Assembly (NCBI RefSeq): GCF_958299795.1
Contig: NC_133206.1
Span: 12,871,552 to 12,935,551, forward strand
Source of the DNA: Porites lutea
Taxonomy: Eukaryota > Cnidaria > Anthozoa > Scleractinia > Poritidae
Direction of reading: 5' to 3'
DNA length: 64,000 nucleotides
Shown: one piece after another, positions 34,166 to 45,454 of the stretch
Numbering within the stretch: position 1 is the first letter of the stretch
Layout: each line of letters starts with the position of its first letter
Position numbers and translations under genes: made by a program
The notes under the pieces: generated by a model
Seen by the model: the letters and a program-made list of their open reading frames with translations, nothing else
Database searches by the model: none
Told to the model about the DNA's origin: nothing

Positions 34166-35082
34166 GGTATAAAGTCAAATGGCCAGGATGCAGCAGGTGA
34201 TTGGTATTCTGAAAATCTGTGACACATGCTGTGAGCCCTTGGGGTTGGTAAAAATGTTAATGGATAGGTTAACTCAACATCACTATAGTACTTCATTAAT
34301 TCACTCAACTCTTGAAAATTAAGAATTCTGGAATCGAAAACAACTGAGACAAACTCCTTCTGGGACATCGATGGAAACCGTATTGCCTTCACAATATCCT
34401 CTCCAATGATTCTTCTCTTTGACTCTCCCTCATTAGTTATTCCCTGCCGTTCACTCTCTTTTGTCGCCCAGCGATCAACAGCTTTAAACAGATCCACTTC
34501 TTTGATGGTCAATCTTTCTCTCTTCACAACACTCTCAATAAGAGATCGCTCAAGCGTGACAAACTCATCTGACGTCACAGCTTCTTCTGTGTTTACCTCA
34601 ATCACTTCCCAGCATTGATCTTCCAAATCTTTATCCTCAAATTTCTGAGCGTGTGGAAGAATGGAGAATACATTGGCTGCTGATACGTTTTCTCGTAGAT
34701 ATTCACTGCATTTCTCTGCAAGTGAAGGTACCATGTACTTTTTCGCTAAGTACAGAACATGCATCACGTTACCTAAGGTTAGATTCGCCTTATCGCTGTA
34801 CAAGTACCGAAGAAATTCCAGCAGACTGTCGTACTCACAGTCAGACAGTTCAATACAGTCTTTATCCTCCGCCAGTTGCCCATAAAACATGGCATAGAAG
34901 ACAGGACTGCTAATAGCAAGCACAAGCTTGTGGGCTGGAATCGTCTTCCGGGTTCCACTTTCAGCTTCCGAAGCAGAAACCACAAACTTTACATCGCTCA
35001 ATAACTCGTTGTCAAAAATAACCGTTGTTCTTTCCTTAATAGTTGATAGTTTCATCTGCCAGTTTTCTTCAACAGCAGCCAT
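34147..35082 (-). CDS. Truncated BTB-BACK protein, copy D (PHR lost)
   Basis: A 311-aa ORF with complete BTB (about 28-128) and BACK (about 135-245) domains and an open frame from the shared MAAVEENWQ start, but the protein ends FDFIPPGKII just after the first PHR strand (CHRFSEYQS). The terminal residues are encoded by the edge of the 33861-34165 element. If expressed it could bind CUL3 but not PHR substrates, so it might act as a competitor of full-length copies; that is inference. It differs from the others at DEFVTLERS and KYYSDVELTYPLTF. It could equally be a pseudogene caught early. Confidence 0.7.
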   Translation of the reverse strand: MAAVEENWQMKLSTIKERTTVIFDNELLSDVKFVVSASEAESGTRKTIPAHKLVLAISSPVFYAMFYGQLAEDKDCIELSDCEYDSLLEFLRYLYSDKANLTLGNVMHVLYLAKKYMVPSLAEKCSEYLRENVSAANVFSILPHAQKFEDKDLEDQCWEVIEVNTEEAVTSDEFVTLERSLIESVVKRERLTIKEVDLFKAVDRWATKESERQGITNEGESKRRIIGEDIVKAIRFPSMSQKEFVSVVFDSRILNFQELSELMKYYSDVELTYPLTFLPTPRAHSMCHRFSEYQSPAASWPFDFIPPGKII

Positions 35083-36190
35083 CGTTTCTCTCAGATTAAC
35101 CGTCTAAATAACTTCTATTCTCTCCGTAGTACTTGTACTTGTAGTGAGTGATCGTACCCTCTCGTTCCCTCTCGTCTGTGTCGTAGGGCCTGGGAGGCTG
35201 GGGAGAGGGTCCATCGTCCCATCTTCCACCGCGCTCCTCCGCAGACTTCCACAGAGAGAGAGGTCCCTCACCAATAGATTACACAAAACTATAAGATTTG
35301 ACGTGGAGGGAGAACGAGCCGCCACAAAGTATCTCCAAATCAGCGTCACAGACTTAAAAGACTAGAAAAATGGATTCGCCTCAAATCACAGCCCAGTTTT
35401 CTGAAGTGTCCCAAAAGGAAATGCACGAGCCATTTGAAGTTCCAACCAAAATTTTCTTGCCTACGTGCCGCGGCAAGAATTTCCCGGTTTTTCCGTGTAA
35501 ATTGTAAGTTAGTAGCCTGTAAAACCACTATTTTTTTTCGTATCTACAATTTGACTGTAATGATGTGGACAGTGATGCGGAATTATAAAAAAGGGAAGTG
35601 ATTGATTCGAGGGAGTCACTTTACTTTCGCGAGGGTCTCGGGAATGAGGTTAACCGTCAGCCGTCAGCTATAACCCCTCGAAGTCCCCCTCCTACGCGCC
35701 TGGGAAAGCGATTGTAGGAAGATTCCCCTCTTGAATGGGGTCTAATTTTTGAGGAATGGACCTTAAAGAGGGTATTAGTTTTCGTTTGTCTTACCCTTAT
35801 AAACACAAACACACACCGATCCGAAATTTATGGGAATAGCCCCCGGGCAGAGGACCGGGGCGAGGTCTTTTTCCAGTTAATAGATTCTTTTGAAATGGTG
35901 AGAGATTTAAAATACCCTTAAACTTTATGAGGGTAAATATTAATCTGCATTTTTAACGGTCAAAAGTAACCTTTTTTGATGGTTGACCGTTGAATTCAAA
36001 CGAGCCCCCTTTGCAGGTCAATGATGGAGGACTAAAAACACAAGCTGTTAATTTTTAGCTTTTAGCAAATAGTGGAGGAATGGGAAACAAACTTTGAGTG
36101 TTTTAGTTCAGTTTAAATTACCCTGCAATAACACGCTAACAGTATTGCAAAAAGTCCTATGGGCACAAATAAAAATTGTTAGGAGTTTAA
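35083..36190. promoter_or_regulatory. 5' flanking block of BTB copy D
   Basis: Collinear with 4164-5355 of unit 1 in direct orientation, with short deletions. No specific regulatory site can be named. Confidence 0.4.
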
Positions 36191-36607
36191 GTACAAACTG
36201 ACTTAGTGGATCTATACAAAGATGATCTACCTTTGCCACAGCTCTTCTTTGCCGAATTTGAGCGTTGGAAGATGGTGCAAGCTAGGATAATTACGGCTGA
36301 TTTATGCGCTGCGTCCTTGAAAGCATGTGATCCTGATGATTTCCCTAACCTGTAACCCCTAACCATTCTTCTCAAGATTGCGGCTACTCTTCCCGTGACA
36401 TCGTGCGAGTGCGAGTGTTCAATCAACACAATGAGAAGGCTAAACAATTACATGCGATGTACCATGGGCGAGAGTGGGCTCTCCTCACTGGCCATCATGC
36501 ATATCAAGTACGATATGCCTTTTGATCTGGACGAAGTTGTCAATTTGTTTGAAGGCCTCCACACGTGGATGATGCAATTGCAAAGTTTGCCTCACGAAAC
36601 GGAATAG
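36191..36607 (+). pseudogene. hAT transposase C-terminal fragment, unit 4
   Basis: LFFAEFERWKMVQARIITAD, then SLKACDPDDFPNL, is open here, unlike unit 2, but a small insertion (TAACCCC, about 36352) introduces a stop before TILLKIAATLPVTSCECECS. The remainder matches the other two fragments; the Arg of CERSI is Cys here. A third independently decayed copy. Confidence 0.75.
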
Positions 36608-37619
36608 TCCTGTTGTGAGTTGATAATTACGGTAGCCCATGTTGTTGCCCCAGTATATCCTAGTGACCTAGTATTATATGTAGTCAAAAAAATCCCACCA
36701 TTGAAGATATTTCCCTAACAGGCGTTCCGGATTTGACAAATGGAGTCTCGAAAGCAGGTTCGAAAGACGAAAGGCGGGGACTACGATTTTTGGGGACCTA
36801 GGTGATACGTGTTTAATACATATTGACGTTTGACGCTGCTTTCAGTACAAAGACAGCGGAGCCGGGGAATTTGGGGGCTTAAGCTTTTTCTCCGAGATAC
36901 CTTGCAGCACACTTCGAGTTTTGTAAAAAGTTTCGAGTACTTAGCCGGTATGTATCACTGTGAATGAATGTTCCAAGTCAAATGGAAATATTGTTGTTAT
37001 GACTATAAAAAATACCTGTTATTTTAGACTTGATCGAGTTTGAAATATTCACGTGGAGACTACTGAAACTAGCATTTCCAGGTTTCTAGATTTCAACACA
37101 GTTTTCTGGGGGAAGAAACCCCTAGAGGCTCGCCCCTTTGGCGCTCGCAGTATTTCCTGCTGTTAAGAAATATTGGTATCAGTACGAACACCCCTCCTTA
37201 AACCCCAGCTACGCGCCTGTTTTCTAATACTTTAATTGTATAAAAGTTCCGTTCTTACCAGATTTATTTCTCTTGTAGCTGGGCGTTTACATGCTCTTGA
37301 ATTTTAGCTTATATAATAGATCACACCGGGAACACACCGCCAACAAGGCTACCGCAACACGGGCGCAAATGACAACTCCCAACATTGTTGGCCCAACAAT
37401 GTTGGGAGTTGAATTGCCTCCTCCACTCATCTCGCGCTTTGCGCAAAATGACCCGTTATCTCCCACAGAGGAAAAAGAGGTTTCCCTCTTGGGCTGGAGC
37501 TGAAAAAATTTGCAGTGGATTTGAACTTCGGCGAGAAAACGGCATTTTTGTTGCGACTGGTCCAGGACCCTCTAGCCAGATAGAAATGACCAGCCTTCTG
37601 ACTTCGTCTTTTGAAGGGA
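36608..37619. other. Array spacer of unit 4, no gene
   Basis: Collinear with 6837-8108 and 24734-25744, including the CCCAACATTGTTGGCCCAACAATG palindrome (37377-37410) and the small ORF starting MTRYLPQRKKRFPSWAGAE (37448). Confidence 0.5.
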
Positions 37620-37775
37620 GTAACAGTGATTATGCAATAAAGCCAAAAAACCAGAAACAAGACAACGAGACACCAAAACACATAGAAACACATCGCAGGT
37701 AAGGGTTTTTATTCATCTCATTGAAGGAAAATTAGATTTAACATTAGTTAGCCTTCGCAGATCTCAGTAAGCTTA

Positions 37776-38209
37776 GGGTGCTTTCGATTGGGAAGTCTGG
37801 ATTTAGATTTGAAAATCCGGATTTCGGATTTGCAATCGAACGCGAAATCCGAAAACGGATTTCAACGCTGAGATATCTGTTTTTGGATTTTCATTTTTAC
37901 CGTTCGATTGGGAAATCCGAAAAAGGATTTGAAAAACTGTCCTTAAGAACAGCGGTCTTGCACGCGCACGCATACTTAGCAAAAGAAGACCACTGTTCAC
38001 GAGAATAGTTTTGCAAATCCTTTTTCGGATTTCCCAATCGAAAGGTAGAAAGGAAATCCAAGAAATCCGAATTTGAATTTCTTAATTAAAATCCACTCTG
38101 AGGACAGATTTCTCGGAGGTGAAATCCGTTTTCGGATTTCGCGTTCGATTGGGAAATCCGGATTTAGATTTTGAAAATCTAAATCCGGATTTCCCAATCG
38201 AACGCACCC
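37776..38209. mobile_element. 434-bp PIF/Harbinger-like MITE
   Basis: GGGTGCTTTCGATTGGGAA and its inverse TTCCCAATCGAACGCACCC form the termini, flanked by TTA (37773-37775, 38210-38212). Other units read AGTAAGCTTATATTTTATTT without interruption. The interior repeats GGATTT/AAATCC words in both orientations and could fold extensively. The 3-bp TTA duplication fits PIF/Harbinger. It is present only in unit 5, so it is younger than the array. Confidence 0.85.
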
Positions 38210-38212
38210 TTA

Positions 38213-40092
38213 TATTTTATTTCTCATACAAAGTCTCTTATTTCAACGGTCGCCTAGTACGCTACAATGGTTCGCCCAGCAGAAAAGTTCACGCGTCGTA
38301 CTTTACACCCTTTCCTCGTAACGTGAGTTTGGGCGGCCTGTGAAAAGGCTATGATGACTGCAGCATTGCAGAGTAGTGTTATCATTTAGATTCCCTGGCA
38401 TGGTAGAGAGGTACAAGCGTTGCGTCCAGCCCCGAAATCCAGCCGCCAGAATTTGTAAAGAATTGTAAACATGTCTAAATCTACCCACCAAAACAAAGAC
38501 TGTGTAGAAGAACTGCTAATAAGCCGGATTCATTTTTACAGCTATACCAAAGTATTTTATTCAGACTCAAAAGTTAAAGTACATAATTATAACATCATTG
38601 CTTCACTGATTACCCTGAGAGTGAAGATGTCAAAGAACACTGAGCAAAACAAAGTACTCTTTTACAAGTGAAATAATAAAAGGCAACTTCTCCAAAAGTA
38701 TTGGTTTTAAATCACTTAAGGTATTAGATCTGCTATAAGCCCGTTCGTTTCATAAATGTATAATTTACTCAAATAATAAACAATTTCCCCAAATCAAAAT
38801 TACATAAGGCTATCAAGGCTATCAAGCTTTCGGAAAATAAATTATATCGGAGGTGTCAATTTTCACACCTAAGGTGTGATAATTGCGATTTATATAGCAG
38901 GCACAGAAAATGAAGAGTTGCATATTTCTGGCTTTCCCTTGATAACTAGGAATAAACAATCAATTGGAACTGACTTATACTTGGATTGGTAATTAATTTA
39001 CCTTTAATTTCCAGCATTGTTTGTCAGTTTTTCCTTGAGACACAGAGGTGGAATTGTTCCCTTATTACCAGGAATTTAAGACGTCATGGCAAAATACACA
39101 TATTTACCAAGGCTTCTTTGTGCCATATTCCTTGTGGCTTAAAACATTTTACAAAGGTTTACATCAGTTGTTTGGATTAACTCATATAAACCCACAGACT
39201 TTTGTCAGTGGCCTTTATAGTTATATAAAACTTTTGACTTAAACGTAATAATTATTAATAATAACTATAACAAAATTCCCTAAACTGATTGCCTACCAGC
39301 ACCCGTGATTTCAACAGAACATTTTGTGTGCCATGCCTAAGAAACTGGACAGTGCATGCCATCACGGGCACACTTGAATGTCTTTTCTTTAGCTTGTTTT
39401 GTTGTCTAGCAAAAACTCTTTGAAGATCTTGTCTATTTTTAAAAAAGCTTACATCATAGACTTGCCACAAGTCAATCTCAATTAGTGCCAGAAACAAGAA
39501 GTGATGGACTTTGATAAAATCTACACCCACAATTGTCCTATTACTGTTTTGATTAACTGGTAACAGAACGTCTGTTGTCCAATTCAGGCCATAAAAATCC
39601 TGTTTAAAGAAATCAAACCATTTTTTGGACAATGTTTTTGAAGACGGAATGGGAAAAGAGCATAAAAATCAAAAAGGCTTTATTTAAAGACCCTCAACTT
39701 CTTTTGTGTGGCACCAGTGACCATCATAGTTGTAGTTATTAATATTATTGTTATATATGGATAACTGGCAGGGTGGAAAAAAAGTCAGAATAATTTACAG
39801 ACTGCCATTCGGGTAAGCTGTAGCTGGCATGTACTAGTCCACAAGTCATTTCAACTAGCCCCCAAACCCTTTTTGATTAGCAGGATTGATTATAATCCTT
39901 CTGTAATTTGAATTTCCCCAAAAAACAGCACTTGCCCGTTGGGCAAATTACATTGTAAGAACAAAAATTCCTAGCCTGATAGCAAAATCCACTAGCCCTG
40001 GGCTATTGGACACAATTTTCTTTGCACGCTGAACTAGTTACTCTTTCATTTCTTATTTTGCCTGAAGGCAGCTACTGCAAACATACAAATAA
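38213..40092. other. Array spacer downstream of BTB copy E, no gene
   Basis: Collinear with unit 3 (25890-27817). ORFs such as 39255-39632 (minus) are parallel-frame readings of a repeated spacer with no domain signal. Confidence 0.5.
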
Positions 40093-41418
40093 TTACTTCA
40101 TAAAAATAAAAGTAGAGAACTGGCCAGTTAATTCACTTGTTCCGTTGTTATCACTGTTTGAGCTGTAAAAATTGAACTGTACTTGACCACACTCAAGAGA
40201 TGTTTTTCCCCCTTCACCATACCATGAAGGGGGGCCTCTAATGAGTGACCTAACCACATATCTCTTGCTTTCATGTAAACAGAGAGGAGGATCAAAACAG
40301 ACAGTAAATCCGTAATAGCCTAGCTTCTCATCTTTTGATGATGAGTAGGACCCTGTTTTCTTTACCAGTGTAAAATTATTTGTGGTATCTTTAACTTCTA
40401 CAGAAACAGTGTACTCATGACCTGCACGGCCAAAATGTTGAATACCATGTAACTTAACTGACTTATTAACAGACAAAACAATCACATCAGGTTTACCAGA
40501 ATTATATGACCAATACCTTTTTGGTGGACTGTAATTTGAAAATCTGTAGCATTGATGGAGCTGTGTGCTGTCAGTCCTTGGGGTCTGTATAAATGGTAAA
40601 GGGGAAGTTAACTCAACATCATTATAGAATTTCATTAATTCACTCATCTCTCCAATATTAAGAATTCTTGAATCTAAACCAACAGAGACAAACTCCTTCT
40701 GTGACATCAGTGGAAACCGTATTGCTTTCACGATGTCTTCTCCAATGATTCTTCTCTTTGACTCGCCATCAGCAGTTACTCCTTGCCTTTCACATTCTCG
40801 TGTCGCCCAGCGATCAACAGCTTTGAACAGATCCACTTCCTTTATGGTCAGTCTTTCCCTCTTCACAACACTCTCAATAATAGATCGCTCAAGCGTGACA
40901 AAATCATCTGACGTCACAGCTTCCTCTGTGTTCTCCTCGATCACTTCCCAGCATCGATCTTCCAAATCTTTATCCTCAAATTTTTTAGCGTGTGGAAGAA
41001 TGGAGAATACATTGGCTGCTGATACGTTTTCTCGTAGATATTCACTGCATTTCTCTGCAAGTGAAGGTACCATGTACTTATCCGCTAAGTACAGAACATG
41101 CATCACGTTACTTAAGGTTAGATTCGCCGTATCGCTGTATAGGTACCGAAGAAACTCCAACAGACTGTCGTACTCACAGTCAGGTAGTTCAACACAGTCC
41201 TTAGCCTCCGCCAGTTCGCCATAAAACATGGCGTAGAAGACAGGGCTACTGATAGCCAGGACGAGCTTGTGGGCTGGAATCGTCTTCCGGGTTTCACTTT
41301 CAGTTTCCGAAACAGGAACCACAAACTTAACATCGCTCAATAACTCGTTGTTGAAAATAACCGTGGTTCTTTCTTTAATGGTTGATAGTTTCATCTGCCA
41401 GTTTTCAACAGCTGCCAT
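40093..41418 (-). CDS. BTB-BACK-PHR protein, copy E
   Basis: A 441-aa intact ORF starting MAAVENWQ (one Glu fewer than copies A, B and D). BTB includes ADKYMVPSLAEKC, BACK includes CWEVIEENTEEAVTSDDF, and PHR ends GQFSTFIFMK with Met-Lys in place of the Lys-Lys of A and B. A Cys replaces Ser in ATRECERQGVT. It is the closest intact relative of pseudogene C. Its 5' flank carries the inverted block, so its promoter context differs from copies A and B. Confidence 0.9.
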   Translation of the reverse strand: MAAVENWQMKLSTIKERTTVIFNNELLSDVKFVVPVSETESETRKTIPAHKLVLAISSPVFYAMFYGELAEAKDCVELPDCEYDSLLEFLRYLYSDTANLTLSNVMHVLYLADKYMVPSLAEKCSEYLRENVSAANVFSILPHAKKFEDKDLEDRCWEVIEENTEEAVTSDDFVTLERSIIESVVKRERLTIKEVDLFKAVDRWATRECERQGVTADGESKRRIIGEDIVKAIRFPLMSQKEFVSVGLDSRILNIGEMSELMKFYNDVELTSPLPFIQTPRTDSTQLHQCYRFSNYSPPKRYWSYNSGKPDVIVLSVNKSVKLHGIQHFGRAGHEYTVSVEVKDTTNNFTLVKKTGSYSSSKDEKLGYYGFTVCFDPPLCLHESKRYVVRSLIRGPPSWYGEGGKTSLECGQVQFNFYSSNSDNNGTSELTGQFSTFIFMK

Positions 41419-42417
41419 CGTTTCTGTCAGATTAACCGTCTAGACAACTTCTTAGTACTTTGCCCTCTCCTCTGTGTCGTAGGGAGGCTGGGGAGAGGGA
41501 AAAAAGAAAGCGCCTGGGGATGAGACTGTCCCTGGGGATTGCCTGCCGACGATGGGAAGGGGAAAAACTGGGGAAGGGAAGCTTCCCATTGTCCACCGCC
41601 CTATTTTTATGGAGTAGACTTTAAATCAACTTGCAAACGAACGCAACAATATTGCGTCCGCTTACACTGGGCTAAAAGTTTGAGCGGTTTTAAACTTTGC
41701 GCAACAACACACAACGTGTAACATCCAACAATGTTGAGAATTGTTGGCCAAATGAATGTTGCGTCCGTTTGCACCATAGTCTCTCCAAGTAACTTTACTG
41801 CGGAGAAGAGAGAGAGGTTCCCCAGCATAGATTCCAAAATGTCATAAGGGTGCTTACCATGAACACAGACAACCTGGGTGGAAATCTTGTGCAAAAACAT
41901 AAAACTATAAAATTTAACGTGGTGGGAGAACAACCCGCTACAAAGTATCCCCAAATCAGCGTCACAGACTTAAAAGAGTAGAAAAATTGCATCGCCCGAA
42001 ATCACAGACCATATTTTCTGAAGCTTTCCAAAACGGAAGGTGCGAACCATTTGATTTTCCAATTGTAAATTGTAAGTTAGTAGCCAGAAACCACTATTTT
42101 TTTCGTAACTATAATTTGACTCTCCTGTGGGCAGTGATGAGGAATTTTAGAGAAAAAGGGAAGCGATTGATTCGAAGCGTTACGTTATTTTTGCGAGGCT
42201 ATCAGGAATGAGGTTAACTGTCAGCCGTCACACGGCGTAAAATCTAACAAATTTTTACTGTTAAAAATGCAGATTAATATTTACCGTCATAAAGTCTGTT
42301 AAAAGGTGTCTCAAATCTCACTATTTCAGAAGGATCTCTTAACTGGAAAAAGACCTCGCCTCGGTCCTCTTCCCGGGGGGGTATTCCCATCAATTTCAGA
42401 CCAATCCTCAAAAATTC

Positions 42418-42507
42418 TAGCCTCCCACGCATGCTTTTTAGGGGAGCTCGTATTTCGTCCCTCCCCACAAATAAGAGCTCCCCTAAACCCGCCTGCGTGG
42501 GAGGCTA
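42418..42507. repeat. TAGCCTCCCACGC hairpin repeat
   Basis: Arms TAGCCTCCCACGCATGC and GCGTGGGAGGCTA with inner AGGGGAGCTC / GAGCTCCCCT pairing. The same family as 58712-58798; a half copy begins near 32859. Confidence 0.75.
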
Positions 42508-43339
42508 CAAAAATTCAAGAGAGGAATCTTCCTACAAATCGCTTTCCTAATATTTTAGTTGGTATTGCAGTTCAGTTTTAGCCGGATTTATCAGTTCTTG
42601 TTACTGGGCATTTAGATGCTCATAACGGTACCCCATCTAAGGATCACACCGGGAATACATCGCCAACAAGGGCAAAAACATGATTGCCTTCTTAACACAT
42701 GATTTTAAGGATGGAGCCCACCACTGCCAACAAGGATGCAGCAACTCCCAACATTGTTGGGCCAACAATGTGCGACAACTCCCGACATTATTTGGCCAAC
42801 AATGTTGGGATCTGGAGTGCATCCTGGGAAGGATATAAGACTTTGTAAACTCCACGGAGACCATGTGAAATGCGCGTGCTTGGCCCCAACAATGTTGGAA
42901 GAGCTGCCAAACAGATCCAACATTGTAATGTGCTACGCTTCGGTGGAAGTTGCGGGTTAAAAGTTTGAGCGGTTTCAAACTTTGCGCAACAACTCCCCAT
43001 AAGCATGTAACAGGACGTGCAAATGGATGCAACGGTACATGTAACAATGTTGCATCCGTTTGCACGGGACTAAACTGAAGATTTTGCCTTCTCAACCAAC
43101 TTATTTTACTTTTCTCAGAGTTTGCTCGTCCCCTCCTTTCCCAATGTTGAGATTCGCGTATATTTGCAGATGGGTGTTACGTGAATCAACGTCGGAATGG
43201 GCGTAAGGTGACTGGTGTTTCAACAAATGTGAAGAGCATTGTACTCAGGAAGAAGGTAGCAGAGGTTCTCTTTTCTCGTGTCTGACGAGGAGCTTCGTTG
43301 GCCACAGGCCGACACGTCTTCAACCGATTTAACCGAAAC

Positions 43340-43475
43340 GGCATCTTCGGAGTCGGAGACCCAGGGGCAGTCAGTCGGGTCAGGAGAAAAGGTGCGACGA
43401 AAGTTTTAAAACACTTTCGTCGCGCCTTTTTTCCCAACGCGACTGACTCGTGCCCCTGGGTTTCCGAGGATGCCG
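43340..43475. repeat. Long hairpin / foldback
   Basis: Arms ACCCAGGGGC, GTCAGTCG and GCGACGAAAGT recur as the complement after a short AAAACA-type loop at about 43408, and CGGCATC...TCGG extends the pairing outward. About 60-bp arms with few mismatches. Probably a palindromic MITE. Confidence 0.7.
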
Positions 43476-44601
43476 AAACCGGGAACCGCGCATGAAAAGC
43501 CTCTGGCACCTAGTAGGGTAAGAGTATTGTAGCCCACATGTGGGAGTACCCCCTGGGTCCTCTGTATTTACATGGTAATCCTTAAATATTTTACCAGGAC
43601 CGTATTAATATTTAGCACTTGGCATGTTATGACGCGAAGCGTTTACTGTCTGAACGGCACTATTATTGGCCAACAAACAGTGTTTTTGGCGTAATTTACC
43701 GCGACTATTATGCCAGCCTGTACGGGTTTTAAGCTTTGCATCCATTTATGGATCCTGACACCCTTTCTAACATCAGGTAGTATGTGTTTCATCAAATTTG
43801 TACTTGTGATATTTTATCTCCCTTTATTAATATTTTAAATACCCATGAACGTAGTGACGCAGAGATCTTAGGATCGCTAGAAGGCCTCCTGTTTCTTTCC
43901 TCCTATTTATTTTAGACTGATATCGACTTAATTGTAGAATTAAATAGTCCATAGTGACCACTGGTAGTAGACATCGAAGAAGTGACGAAAAAAATCATTG
44001 AACCATTGCTTAGAAATGTAAAAAACGATTAATAAATAACATGACATCTGCAAGAGTACGCTGAGAACATCATAACGTGGCACTGTTGGCAGAATTATAC
44101 AAAACAGCCATTTCTCTAACATACGAAGAGCAAAGATTTGACGAACGTAGAACAAACTTGAACTTGTGTAAATCGAGACTAACTTTCAGTCAGCTAGTTA
44201 TGGTCAGATCTAGATAAACGCATCTCGCAAACCCTAACGAAAATCGGTGTTGCCATCTATAGAAAATAAACTGAGACCCCCTTTTGATATATCTTCCATT
44301 GACAAATGGTACGTACCCTTTTATTTCACATAAGTTCAAAAAAATACTGCATTTCTTTCAAGATTTAACTGCTGTGACTGGCCTGTCTTTTTTCAAGAAT
44401 GAACAGATTTTTTGTTGACAGATTTTTCAACCTAACCTGAATGACAGATTTTCCAACCCCCCGCTCCTCCGGGTCCAACCCTTACATAATGTCATACTTA
44501 CTTTAACTCGTGAAATTCCTCGGCCATTAAAGGGAGTACTAATGCACCCTGGGATTTCGGGTGCATATATATGAAATAACTTCCGGGCCCGGGCAGAATG
44601 T

Positions 44602-44974
44602 CCCGGGAGCTACTCCCCTATATAAGCCATATAGGTATGTGCCGCCTTAAGGGTGGTTTTTGCGCCGTCTGAAATCGGGTATGGTTTTCGATAGAATTAC
44701 GGCAGTATATGGACGTATTTATCGATTCAATTCAAAATAAGTAAGGAAGAAAGAGAAATATGCGAATTGGAAATGGAATTTAAGAAATCTTTTTTTGTTC
44801 CTGTTCTATCTAAGTATCTAAGTAATTAATTAGATGCCAGGTCCGAAAACGGGTATGGATTTTACAGGCCAGGTCTGAAAACAAGTGTGAAAAATGACAT
44901 TTTTTTGTCTGGAAAAGGGTCAGGATTTGGAGAACCGGGCGGCACACCTCCACCAAGAATTCCCAGGAGTACCA
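44602..44974. mobile_element. TIR element related to 33861-34165
   Basis: Left CCCGGGAGCTACTCCCC followed by CATATAGGTATGTGCCGCC; right GGGCGGCACACCTCC with CAGGAGTACC. TIRs are diverged. The interior shows repeated TCTGAAAACRGGTRTG words. No ORF. Confidence 0.5.
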
Positions 44975-45454
44975 ACCCCACCCCCCCCCCCCCCCTTCCG
45001 AGCGGAAAGTTTGAGCAAGGGCCCTGCGTGAATCGTGTGTTGGCGATCATACCGCGAGCGTAAATTACATGTGTAAATTACATGTGTAGCCATGGTCTGA
45101 AAACAATGGCCACACTTGCAAATTATACGTGTAAAAGTTTTATAAAATTTACCCCGGGACTTAAGTTTTTTTGTTTCTTGGATCTTCCCCTTCCCAAAAC
45201 GACAAAATTGAGCTTTTTTTCGGTGAGATTTAGCAAGTACGGAAGGAGTTTTAACTAGCAAGAAGGGCGTACAAGTCCAAGCGAAAGCAAATAAGGTTAC
45301 CCTCTTTCGCTCTCGCCACTTATTGCGTTTTGCTCACATCCAGAAACGCTTTCTATTAGCACCCACAGCTACACTCGCGGTGATGCTGGACCAACACCCT
45401 TAGTACCCTCAAAGCCCTCAAGTATACCTGTTATACCTGTTTCTTACATCATAG

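Larger units (their letters stand above)
37620..43080. repeat. Segmental duplication unit 5
   Basis: Starts at the recurrent TAACAGTG(A)TTATGCAATA junction and has the empty 80-411 MITE site. It contains intact BTB copy E and the same inverted 5' flank piece as unit 3 (42240-42395). No hAT fragment follows, so the array ends in repeats near 43.1 kb. Confidence 0.75.
43081..45454. other. Region between array and ApeC gene, repeats only
   Basis: Contains the 43340-43475 hairpin and the 44602-44974 element. A short ATG ORF at 43782 (MCFIKFVLVIFYLPLLIF, then stop) is hydrophobic and could be a signal-peptide exon for the ApeC gene, but no good donor in the required phase is visible. The true first exon was not identified. 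Confidence 0.4.

Noticed and set aside
43298-43509. Overlapping ORFs on both strands
   Set aside because: They are readings of a long hairpin, which keeps both strands open by symmetry.
43782-43838. Hydrophobic 18-codon ORF as the ApeC signal-peptide exon
   Set aside because: It runs into a stop without a convincing GT donor in phase 1, so it was not joined to the gene model.
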